From assembly GCA_050732575.1 (NCBI GenBank), contig JBOHRF010000036.1, forward strand, positions 1-27,896: DNA of 27,896 nt, read 5' to 3'. A model generated the notes under the pieces. The model had not been told where the DNA came from, did not search any database, and saw only the letters and a list, made by a program, of their open reading frames with translations. Positions 13,848 to 20,766 of the stretch are shown here, piece by piece; position 1 is the first letter of the stretch; every line of letters begins with the position of its first letter. The position numbers and the translations under genes are program-made. This stretch comes from JBBDWZ01 sp050732575 (GTDB lineage: Bacteria; Gemmatimonadota; Gemmatimonadetes; Longimicrobiales; RSA9).

Positions 13848-15046
13848 CAGACTCTCTCCACAATGACGGCAATGCCCTGCCCGCCGCCGATACAGGCACT
13901 GCCCAGGCCATAACGACCGCCGCGGCGCTCTAGCTCGTGCAGGAGGTGCACCGTGATGCGCGCACCAGAAGCGGCCAGCGGGTGCGTCAGTGCAATCGCC
14001 CCGCCGTCCACGTTGGTTTTGGCAAGGTCCAGCCCCAGTTCCCTGGCTACCGCACAGAACTGCGCCGCGAATGCTTCGTTCACCTCAATCAGATCCATGT
14101 CATCGAGTGTGAGACCGGCGCGCTTCAGTGCTTGACGGCTGGCGGGTGCTGGTCCAATGCCCATGATGCTGGGATCAACGCCGGCCAGACCCCAGGCTAC
14201 CAGTCGGCCGATCGGCTTCAGTCCGCGCTGCTCCGCCCATTTTGCATCGGCAATCACAGTAGCCGCGGCGCCATCGCCGATGCCACTCGCGTTTCCCGCC
14301 GTGACCAGACCGTCTTTGCGGAAGTAAGGTCGCAGCGCGGCCAGGGCCTCGCGTGTGGTTTCCGGTCGCATGTGCTCATCCGTGCGGAACAGTGTTTCAC
14401 CCTTCTTGCTCTTGACCGGCACGGGCACAATCTCGGCTTCAAAGTGACAATCATCCCACGCGGCTTTGGCACGCTGCTGCGACTGAAACGCAACATCGTC
14501 GGCCTGTTCGCGGGTCACACCATACTGTTCTGCCAGCTTCTCCGCGGTCTGCGCCATGGAGAGGTTGCAAAGTGGATCGGTCAGCGCGGCCCAGAGCAAA
14601 TCTTCCAGCGCATCGCTCGGTGGACCGAGCCGCAGATCACCCCAACGCGCACCGCGCAGCACGTGCGGCGCCTGGCTCATGGATTCCGCGCCGCCGCACA
14701 AAGCAACATTGGCTTCACCCAGAATGATCTGCTCGGCGCCTGTGATGATCGCCTGAAACCCCGAGCCGCACAGCCGATTCAGCGTGAGCGCCGGTGTCTC
14801 GATGGGCACATCCGCTTTCAGGCCCACATGGCGCGCCAGGTAAATGGCGTCCGCCGATGTTTGTAGTGCATTGCCGAACACGACCTGATCCACGGCGCCG
14901 GGCTCAATTCGCGCACTTTCGATGGCAGCTCGCGCCGCAATGGCGCCCAGGTCATTGGCCGAATGGTGACGCAAGGAACCGCCGAAGGTACCCAGCGCGG
15001 TCCTGCGCCCGGAAAGAAAAACTACATCGGTGGGATGCTTCGTCAT
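13847..15046 (-). CDS. Acetyl-CoA acetyltransferase (thiolase)
   Basis: 399 aa from the ATG at 15046, where similarity begins; the frame is open further upstream into the leuB-like gene. It condenses two acetyl-CoA to acetoacetyl-CoA or cleaves 3-oxoacyl-CoA. The acyl-accepting Cys93 is in LNRLCGSGFQAI, GGAESMSQAPHVLRG is near 125-140, and the second active site has His355 in ALTHPLAASGARI and Cys385 in SACIGGGQG. Full length with all catalytic residues. A TAGAAT -10-like hexamer lies at 15079-15084 on the minus strand, without a clear -35, and GGAG precedes the start by about 12 nt. Followed with a one-base overlap by slipin, an unusual pairing. Confidence 0.95.
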   Translation of the reverse strand: MTKHPTDVVFLSGRRTALGTFGGSLRHHSANDLGAIAARAAIESARIEPGAVDQVVFGNALQTSADAIYLARHVGLKADVPIETPALTLNRLCGSGFQAIITGAEQIILGEANVALCGGAESMSQAPHVLRGARWGDLRLGPPSDALEDLLWAALTDPLCNLSMAQTAEKLAEQYGVTREQADDVAFQSQQRAKAAWDDCHFEAEIVPVPVKSKKGETLFRTDEHMRPETTREALAALRPYFRKDGLVTAGNASGIGDGAAATVIADAKWAEQRGLKPIGRLVAWGLAGVDPSIMGIGPAPASRQALKRAGLTLDDMDLIEVNEAFAAQFCAVARELGLDLAKTNVDGGAIALTHPLAASGARITVHLLHELERRGGRYGLGSACIGGGQGIAVIVERV

Positions 15047-15110
15047 GGAAAGCGAACTCCGTTCGATCTGGCCTGATGATTCTACCCCGTATGCAACGAT
15101 TTGACCGCGC

Positions 15111-16157
15111 TCAGGCGAGCTGGTCGCAAATCCAATCACCCACCTGCTCAGTGGAGAGTGATCCGCCCAGATCGGGCGTAGTTTTGCCTTCCTTGACCGA
15201 ACGCTGAGCCGCCTGTTCGATGGCTTCCGCCGCCGCCACATGCCCGAGCTCTCGCAACATCAGCGCGGCCGTCAGAATAGCGGCCACAGGATTCGCCTTG
15301 CCAGTTCCGACCAGGTCGGGCGCCGAGCCGTGGACCGGCTCGAAAAGGCCTGGCCGACCCGGATGCAGATTAGCCGAAGGGGCCACTCCCAGTCCCCCGG
15401 CCAGCGCGGCGGCCAGGTCACTGAGAATATCACCAAACAGGTTGGGTGCCAGGATCACATCATAGTGCGCGGGCCGGCGCACCAGATCGAGCGCCAGGGC
15501 ATCGATGTACACAGCGTCCCGTGGGATGTCTGCGTATTCTTTCGCAACCTCGGCAAAAACACGACGCCACAGGCTGCCGGCGTGTTGCATTGCGTTGGCT
15601 TTGTCGGTGAGCGTGACTTTACGGCGTTTGCCGCGCCGGGCCACCTCGAAAGCTGCGCGTGTGATGCGCTCTACGCCTTTGCGCGTGTTCAGATCTTCTT
15701 CGATGGCGATCTCATCGGGTGTACCCCGCTTGAACGTGCCACCCAGGCCAAGATACACACCTTCCGTGTTCTCCCGTACAATGACCAGATCAACATCTTC
15801 GGGCCGCACATTGCGCAGCGGTGAAAGGCGGGCATCGAGAAGTTTGACCGGACGCAGATTGATGTACAGATCGAAGCGGAAGCGCAGTCCCAACAAGATG
15901 GCGCGCGCGTGTGCGTTGTCGCTCACGCGCGGGTCGCCCAGAGCGCCCAGGAAAATGGCGTCGAAGCGCGACAGCGCTTCGAATTCTTTTTCCGTGATGG
16001 CGCGGCCCGTTTTGAGGTAGCGTTCTGCGCCAAAGTCAAATTCTGTGATATCGAGTGTCAGACTGGAGCGCTCGGCCAGAATGCTGAGGACTTTGGTGGC
16101 CTGACGCGTCACGTCCACGCCAATCCCATCGCCGGGTATAACCGCGATTCGAGGCAT
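15111..16157 (-). CDS. leuB: Isocitrate/isopropylmalate dehydrogenase family, probably 3-isopropylmalate dehydrogenase
   Basis: 348 aa. Beta-decarboxylating dehydrogenase: IAVIPGDGIGVDVTRQA at the N-terminus, LRFRFDLYINLRPVKLL (~91-107) with the substrate-binding Args, VDLVIVRENTEGVYLGLGG with the catalytic Tyr, LTDKANAM with the catalytic Lys, NLFGDILSDLAAALAGGLG with metal-binding Asp, and the NAD-site loop FEPVHGSAPDLVGTGKANP. The form resembles the short LeuB type of actinobacteria (similar LRLRF-x-NLRP segment), but tartrate or homoisocitrate dehydrogenase cannot be excluded because no leuA, leuC or leuD is present here. Start at 16157 with TAATTT exactly six nt upstream on the coding strand and no ribosome site. 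37 nt after the cupredoxin gene. Confidence 0.8.
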   Translation of the reverse strand: MPRIAVIPGDGIGVDVTRQATKVLSILAERSSLTLDITEFDFGAERYLKTGRAITEKEFEALSRFDAIFLGALGDPRVSDNAHARAILLGLRFRFDLYINLRPVKLLDARLSPLRNVRPEDVDLVIVRENTEGVYLGLGGTFKRGTPDEIAIEEDLNTRKGVERITRAAFEVARRGKRRKVTLTDKANAMQHAGSLWRRVFAEVAKEYADIPRDAVYIDALALDLVRRPAHYDVILAPNLFGDILSDLAAALAGGLGVAPSANLHPGRPGLFEPVHGSAPDLVGTGKANPVAAILTAALMLRELGHVAAAEAIEQAAQRSVKEGKTTPDLGGSLSTEQVGDWICDQLA

Positions 16158-16194
16158 GCGCGGAAATTATGCAGGGTCGGGGTTGGAGCAAGGG

Positions 16195-16638
16195 TTATTC
16201 GATGGCGATTCTGCCGGTCAAGCCATGTGTCACACAATGAAACGTGTAGGCACCGGGCGGCGCTCCTTCCAGACTCACAATCCACGTTGCGCCTTCCACC
16301 AGCAGCGGCGGGCTACGCAGCTGGGAGCGGCTGGCCAACCACTCGCGTCCGCCAGGCGGAATGCTGTCCTCCAGGAAACCCAATACGTGCGTGCGCGCGT
16401 CCGAGGTCTGAAACCGGATGACATCGCCGACACGCGCCTGGACGCGAGCCGGTTCGAATTCGCTTTCCGATTGCAGCCGAACCCGGATCTCGCGGATCTC
16501 TACGCCGGGCGCCAGGTCGATGGTATCACTGCCGATATCGAGCTTTTCGTCGCGCAACGGTGAGTCGCGGCAGCCTGTTAACAATGGCAGCCAAATCAAA
16601 AACGCCGGTGCACCCATGGAACGGATGCACCGGCGCAA
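16195..16638 (-). CDS. Cupredoxin-like (plastocyanin/azurin fold) lipoprotein lacking the axial Met
   Basis: 147 aa from a TTG at 16638, or 140 aa from the ATG at 16617; the TTG gives a better signal peptide because it adds RRCIR before the hydrophobic AFLIWLPLL. The lipobox LLTGC puts the lipid-bearing Cys at residue 23. The C-terminal half is cupredoxin-like: VGDVIRFQTSDARTHVLGF with His84, and GAYTFHCVTHGLTGRIAI with Cys135 and His138. These are three type-1 copper ligands, but the Met expected 3-5 residues after the second His is missing (Thr141 and Arg143 stand there). It could carry an altered type-1 site or bind no copper. It follows the cytochrome c gene, so an electron-transfer role is plausible. 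Confidence 0.75.
   Translation of the reverse strand: MRRCIRSMGAPAFLIWLPLLTGCRDSPLRDEKLDIGSDTIDLAPGVEIREIRVRLQSESEFEPARVQARVGDVIRFQTSDARTHVLGFLEDSIPPGGREWLASRSQLRSPPLLVEGATWIVSLEGAPPGAYTFHCVTHGLTGRIAIE
16598..16635 (-). terminator. Intrinsic terminator after cytochrome c, inside the start of the cupredoxin gene
   Basis: On the minus strand a perfect 10-bp GC-rich stem (arms 16626-16635 and 16603-16612), 13-nt loop, then TTTTT at 16598-16602. It begins 27 nt after the cytochrome c stop. The same bases encode residues 2-15 of the cupredoxin-like lipoprotein, and the alternative ATG (16617) lies in the loop. Confidence 0.75.
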
Positions 16639-16661
16639 TACGCGACTGCAGAACGAACGAG

Positions 16662-17117
16662 TTATTTGCCGCCGCCCAGCGACCAGACATAGGCCGCAAC
16701 CGCGCGCACCTGATCATCGGTGAGCTGGCCGCCACCCATGGGTGGCATGGCCGCGGGTGCGTTCTTCGGCTGCAGCACGCCAGTCTTCACGATGTTGATG
16801 ATGCCGTCATACGTGCCATCCGTATTGATCCACTCGGCGTCGGTCAGGTTGGGCGCGAGCGGCGTGCCCTTCGCATCCGGGCCGTGACAGGCATAGCAAA
16901 CGCTGCCGAATGTTTGTTGTCCGGCAGCAACCATTTCCGCAGTCGCACCCGTAGGCGGCGCGCCTGCGGTAGCGGCGGGCGGCGGCGGTGTGGGCGTCGG
17001 AGTCGGTGTCGCGGTCGTGTCAGTTGCAGCGTCCTGTGCCGCGTCTCCACCACCGCAAGCAACCACCGCGGTCAAGGCCAAACCACTCAGAATTGCGCTC
17101 CACCCCCTCATGCGCAT
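16662..17117 (-). CDS. Cytochrome c lipoprotein (single haem, class I)
   Basis: 151 aa from the ATG at 17117, eight nt after a strong AGGAGG site; a longer frame upstream has no signal sequence. The leader MRMRGWSAILSGLALTAVVA ends at lipobox Cys21, so the protein should be anchored outside the cytoplasmic membrane. A Thr/Pro-rich spacer (TPTPTPTPPPP, residues 37-47) is followed by the cytochrome domain: CYACH at 74-78 binds haem, KGTPLAPNLTD is the usual loop, and the axial Met is 124 or 127 in AMPPMGGGQLTDDQV, ending AVAAYVWSLGGGK. Small electron carrier for a respiratory chain. A clear terminator follows, which would separate it from the cupredoxin gene except for read-through. Confidence 0.93.
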   Translation of the reverse strand: MRMRGWSAILSGLALTAVVACGGGDAAQDAATDTTATPTPTPTPPPPAATAGAPPTGATAEMVAAGQQTFGSVCYACHGPDAKGTPLAPNLTDAEWINTDGTYDGIINIVKTGVLQPKNAPAAMPPMGGGQLTDDQVRAVAAYVWSLGGGK

Positions 17118-17273
17118 GTGCAGCTCCTCCTCATCACTGTTGTAGTGCGGCACTGCCGGCGCGGACGACACGCTGGTTCGGCCTCCCTGGGCCAAGCGCG
17201 CGCAAAGTAGAGCGTGGGCCATGCAATGTGCAAGCCGTCAAGAGGACGATCTACACGCAGCGGGGAGCAGCGC

Positions 17274-17978
17274 TCAGGCGGGCGTGCCGCAGGCTACGCA
17301 GTACTTCCAGGTTGCTTCCATCGGTTCGTGGCAGCCGGCGCACTGGCGGCGACTCTGATCGTGCCCACAATGCGGGCAAAAACGCGCTGGTCGCGCATTT
17401 GGCATCGGTTTCTTACACGCCGCGCAACTCACCGCGCTGGCCGCACGCACTGCCGCGGACGGCTGTGCAGGCGGCGGCGCTGCAGCCGGACTGGCGGGAC
17501 GAGCCGTTGCGGCCGGTACTGCAGCCCGCTCAACAGTCGAGCCGTTGGTCACTGGTGTTTGCCCCGACGGAGCTACGCCTGCACTGCCGACGCCCGGCGC
17601 TGCGGCCGGCGGAGCCGCCGTGCTACGCGCTTGACGGTGGCGCTCGAAATCCCGGGGCAGACTCACAAACACGTCGCATGCGGCATAATTGCGAAAAATA
17701 CCCACGTTGGGATTCTGTGATTTGAGCTCTAGCCGCAGTGCGTTTTGCACTTCCGCCGGCTCGACGCGCGCGTAGCCGCCATCACCCGCCAGCAATTTGA
17801 GGAGAGCATGCTCGTAGTCCGCGTTTAGCGCAAAGCCGACCGAGGTGCGCACGTTCCGGTACGGAATGAGGTCCTGATAGACCTCGGCCACCGTTACTGG
17901 CTGGTCCGAACCGTGATGTTGTCTCTGCAGTAGTGCCTCAACCAGCGCGTGATGCAGGGCGGGCAAGGAATCGTTCAT
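17274..17978 (-). CDS. Double zinc-ribbon protein with N-terminal unknown domain
   Basis: 234 aa. Residues 1-115 form an unassigned globular domain (LPALHHALVEALLQRQHHGS, VAEVYQDLIPYRNVRTSVGF, LRLELKSQNPNVGIFRNYAA, CDVFVSLPRDFERH). A Pro/Ala-rich linker runs from ~118 to 180. The C-terminus is a double zinc ribbon: Cys185/188 with 201/204 and Cys213/216 with 227/230, each CxxC with the second pair before Gly. Such ribbons mediate protein or nucleic-acid contacts and often occur with TPR proteins. It is preceded on the same strand, 43 nt away, by a TM-TPR protein, so the two may act together; the function is not known. Confidence 0.8.
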   Translation of the reverse strand: MNDSLPALHHALVEALLQRQHHGSDQPVTVAEVYQDLIPYRNVRTSVGFALNADYEHALLKLLAGDGGYARVEPAEVQNALRLELKSQNPNVGIFRNYAACDVFVSLPRDFERHRQARSTAAPPAAAPGVGSAGVAPSGQTPVTNGSTVERAAVPAATARPASPAAAPPPAQPSAAVRAASAVSCAACKKPMPNARPARFCPHCGHDQSRRQCAGCHEPMEATWKYCVACGTPA

Positions 17979-18021
17979 GTCAACACATTCCGGTTACGAT
18001 GGCTATGCACGGCGCCTCGGT

Positions 18022-18996
18022 TCAGTTCACGCGTGTCATGGCAGCACGGACTTCTGCCGGCGCTTGCTGAAGCACCTGCTCGGACGACGGATCGCCGGCC
18101 GCGCGCATGGCGTGCACAAGTCCGATCCAATTGAGCTTCTCGTCCGGGTCCAGTTCCTGCGCGCGGCGGAAACGCTCCACGGCATATTCCGGCTGATTCA
18201 GATCGAGGAACAAGTTGCCCAATTCGCGCCAGATGTCATCGTCCTGGCTGTGTCGCGTGGCTGCTTGTTTGAGCACGGCTGCGGCCCGGTCGTACCGCTC
18301 CTGACGCCGGTAGACGCGCGCAAGGTAAAGCTGGGCTGTTGCATCTGCCTGATCTCCCGCTGCCCTGGCCAGATGTTCCTCGGCAACATCCCAACGCTGC
18401 GCTTTGAACGCGGCAATGCCTTTCTCCAGATCGCTTTCTTTCGTGACCAGCGTGATCAGCAAAGCGCCCAGCAACAGCAATGCTCCGGCCAGGCCAACTC
18501 TACGGTAAAGCTGCTTTTGGCGGTTCGCGCTCGGCACGGCCCGCACCGGCAAATCGAGCATGCCCGACTCGACTGCGTGATGCGCGGCCGCCAACACAGG
18601 CTTATCCGAGGCCGCCGAGACTTCCGCGCGCAGTGTTTGGACAACGTGCAAGGCCTGATCACCGTCAGCGGCGCGCACGTCGCCCGCTGCGGCTCGTCTG
18701 GCCGCTTGCTCCAATTCGTGAACCTGACCGGCAAGTTGCAAGGAAATCAGGTTGCGTTGTCGAAGCGCGGGGATCAGTCGGTCGTGCGGCAATTCGGCAG
18801 ACGAAAGCGCAGACAGTCGCAACTCATCCGGCGTTCCCGAATCCGAGCGCAGCAGGTTGCGCAACACGCGATCCACCGCCTGGGCAGTGCCCTGCACGGC
18901 TGACGCCAGTTCAGCCGTCGTCTGATAGTCATCCAGCTGTTCGAGGGCGGCCGCTGCATCGTCCAGCGGGCGCAGCACGCGTGTCCTGTCAATCAT
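18022..18996 (-). CDS. Membrane-anchored TPR protein
   Basis: 324 aa. Residues 1-165 are helical and soluble (AAAALEQLDDYQTTAELASA and similar), then one hydrophobic membrane segment at ~167-185 (VGLAGALLLLGALLITLVT), then three or so tetratricopeptide repeats from ~187: EKGIAAFKAQRWDVAEEHLA, AQLYLARVYRRQERYDRAAA and IWRELGNLFLDLNQPEYAVE, ending before a tail DPSSEQVLQQAPAEVRAAMT. TPRs bind partner proteins. The layout (cytoplasmic helices, TM, TPR) suggests a scaffold at the membrane. It sits between another TPR gene (81 nt upstream) and the zinc-ribbon gene (43 nt downstream), consistent with one transcript. Confidence 0.82.
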   Translation of the reverse strand: MIDRTRVLRPLDDAAAALEQLDDYQTTAELASAVQGTAQAVDRVLRNLLRSDSGTPDELRLSALSSAELPHDRLIPALRQRNLISLQLAGQVHELEQAARRAAAGDVRAADGDQALHVVQTLRAEVSAASDKPVLAAAHHAVESGMLDLPVRAVPSANRQKQLYRRVGLAGALLLLGALLITLVTKESDLEKGIAAFKAQRWDVAEEHLARAAGDQADATAQLYLARVYRRQERYDRAAAVLKQAATRHSQDDDIWRELGNLFLDLNQPEYAVERFRRAQELDPDEKLNWIGLVHAMRAAGDPSSEQVLQQAPAEVRAAMTRVN

Positions 18997-19077
18997 ATCG
19001 AGCGTTCCGGCTTCTTCTTTTCACTATGACACTGACGAGTGGAGCACCGAAAAGTACCGGCCCGCTCAACTGGTCTC

Positions 19078-20154
19078 TCAGGTCTCAATCTGCCAGTGGC
19101 CCGCGTGCGCGCCGGCCCGCACGAACTGTTCGGGCTCGGCTGCCGGCCAGCTGCGCCCGGTGCGCGCGCGCTCCTCGTCCGCGTGCCTGCGCATGAACTG
19201 TGCAACCGACTCGCCCGACCGACCCTGCGCATCGCGCATCTGCCGCACGATCTCCAGCCAGCTACCGCTCAGGCACCGTCCATCCGGCATGCGCACGCGG
19301 TGCGCCTCGAACGTGAAGTCGGCCGAGCGGCGGCCCGCATGTTCTCGCCGTATTTCGTCGGCATCCGTGCCTTCCAGTTCCGCCAACAGCTCATCCAGCT
19401 GATCGACTTCCGACTCCAATTCCTCCAAACGCGCTTCCCAAAGCGCCAGGCCTGCACTCCCCGGCTCCGCGCCCGTGAGCGCTCGCTTCAACTCGATCAG
19501 TCGCCAAAGGGCTAGCGAATCCCAGTGCTCGGATGCCACCACCCGCTCGAACTCCTTCAGCGCCCCCGCCCATTCACTACTGTCGTACAGCAGATGACCG
19601 AGGTAGATCCGCGCCTCATGATGCTCGGGATCCAGATGCAGTGACCGGCGCAATTCCCGGCGCGCCGAAGTTTCATCCCCAAGTCGATGAAACGTGTACC
19701 CCAGCGCCGCCGCAGCCTCCGCACTCTCCCGATACATTGACGCCGCTTCTACAAAAACTTCCTTCGCCTCTTCGAACATGCGCTCCCGATAAAGCGCGCG
19801 GCCCATCGACAGCAACAAATCCAAATCGTCCGCACAACCGGTCGTTCGGGCGTGCTGAAAATAGGTCATGGCCTGGGCACGCTGACCAAACCGGAGCAGC
19901 GCTTCTCCCAGCCCCACCAGCGCGTCCTCGTGCTCGCCATCCAGCACCAGGGCGTGTTCGAAACTCTGTTTTGCCCAGACAAACTCCTCACGCGCCAGCC
20001 GCGTATACGCCAGGCCGACGTGCAGCTCCACTGAATTGGGATACAGCTTCAGCCCTTCCTTCAATGTCTCCAGCGCCGTCTCGTAGTCGCCCTGGTCGTA
20101 AAGGCGATGCGCGCGTTCGTCATATTCTTCCGAACTGAGGAACGGGGTGGCCAT
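19078..20154 (-). CDS. TPR-repeat protein with C-terminal unknown domain
   Basis: 358 aa with a strong GAGGAGG site before the ATG at 20154. About six tetratricopeptide repeats fill residues ~8-215, e.g. YDERAHRLYDQGDYETALET, LGEALLRFGQRAQAMTYFQH, LGYTFHRLGDETSARRELRR and LGHLLYDSSEWAGALKEFER. Next comes an acidic probable coiled coil (WEARLEELESEVDQLDELLA, ~240-265). The C-terminal ~70 residues (DGRCLSGSWLEIVRQMRD; ESVAQFMRRHADEERARTG; EPEQFVRAGAHAGHWQIE) form a separate small domain that I do not recognise. No signal peptide or TM, so cytoplasmic. First gene of the TPR / TM-TPR / zinc-ribbon run, and divergent from the 104-aa gene at 20420. Confidence 0.85.
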   Translation of the reverse strand: MATPFLSSEEYDERAHRLYDQGDYETALETLKEGLKLYPNSVELHVGLAYTRLAREEFVWAKQSFEHALVLDGEHEDALVGLGEALLRFGQRAQAMTYFQHARTTGCADDLDLLLSMGRALYRERMFEEAKEVFVEAASMYRESAEAAAALGYTFHRLGDETSARRELRRSLHLDPEHHEARIYLGHLLYDSSEWAGALKEFERVVASEHWDSLALWRLIELKRALTGAEPGSAGLALWEARLEELESEVDQLDELLAELEGTDADEIRREHAGRRSADFTFEAHRVRMPDGRCLSGSWLEIVRQMRDAQGRSGESVAQFMRRHADEERARTGRSWPAAEPEQFVRAGAHAGHWQIET

Positions 20155-20419
20155 TCATTGCCTCCTCAAGAACCTGTGATTCGGGTCGGGCGGGGAGGGA
20201 AGAAAGTGCCGCAACAGCTCGGGCTACAATGTAATGGGGTTAGCAGCCCGCAACCACCCATATGTTGTGGTCCATCCGGTCGCACTTGCCTGTGTATTCG
20301 TGGGCAAACGGGTTGCAGTGTGAGAGTTCGGCAATCTGTTACAGGCAGGTTGGTTGGGTCTGTTGCGGAACAGGCCGCGCACGTGCAGGGTTCATTGCGG
20401 GCGCACTCGAGGAGGGGTT

Positions 20420-20734
20420 GTGGTTTTCGACTGGTTGAAGCGTCGACGGTTGAGTGAAGAGGGTCGGCGCCGCCTGTTGGTCTCGCTGGCAAAAGCGGAA
20501 GAGGCGGTGTTGGAGACGCATGTCCGTAATGCGTTGGAAGTGATTGCAACGGTGGGTGATGAGTTGCCGCTGGATCGGGTGCTGGAGGTTTATCTGGAGG
20601 CGTTGGAGCCGGGGAATGGACGGGCTGAAGTCATAGCACGTCGGGTGTTGGCGCGTCTGGAAGGTGATGAAGAACCGAAAGGTGAAGAATCGGAGCTTTT
20701 GGCGCGACAAACGCGGCGCACGCGTTTGAGTTGA
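20420..20734 (+). CDS. Small helical hypothetical protein (GTG start)
   Basis: 104 aa from the GTG at 20420, chosen because GAGGAGG lies just before it; an ATG further upstream at 20354 would add an Arg-rich stretch that looks non-coding. The product begins VFDWLKRRRLSEEGRRRLLV and is nearly all helix (AKAEEAVLETHVRNALEVIA, LPLDRVLEVYLEALEPG, AEVIARRVLARLEGDEEP), with charged ends and no Cys, signal or TM. No family is recognised. It is followed directly by a textbook terminator, so it is probably a monocistronic unit. A TACAAT -10-like hexamer at 20225-20230 lacks a -35. Confidence 0.72.
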   Translation: MVFDWLKRRRLSEEGRRRLLVSLAKAEEAVLETHVRNALEVIATVGDELPLDRVLEVYLEALEPGNGRAEVIARRVLARLEGDEEPKGEESELLARQTRRTRLS

Positions 20735-20737
20735 GAG

Positions 20738-20766
20738 ACGGCCGCTTACGCGGCCGTTTGTTTTTT
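20738..20766 (+). terminator. Intrinsic terminator of the 104-aa gene
   Basis: Perfect 8-bp stem ACGGCCGC/GCGGCCGT (20738-20745, 20750-20757) with a TTAC loop, followed by TTGTTTTTT. It begins 3 nt after the stop codon. The T-run touches the stop codon of the convergent mrdA gene; there is no T-run in the opposite direction, so it works on the plus strand only. Confidence 0.9.

Noticed and set aside
15079..15084. TAGAAT as a thiolase promoter
   Set aside because: Good -10 but no -35 within 15-19 nt; mentioned under the gene, not listed as a promoter.
20225..20230. TACAAT as promoter of the 104-aa gene
   Set aside because: Five of six -10 bases but no -35 and about 180 nt of leader; not enough to call.
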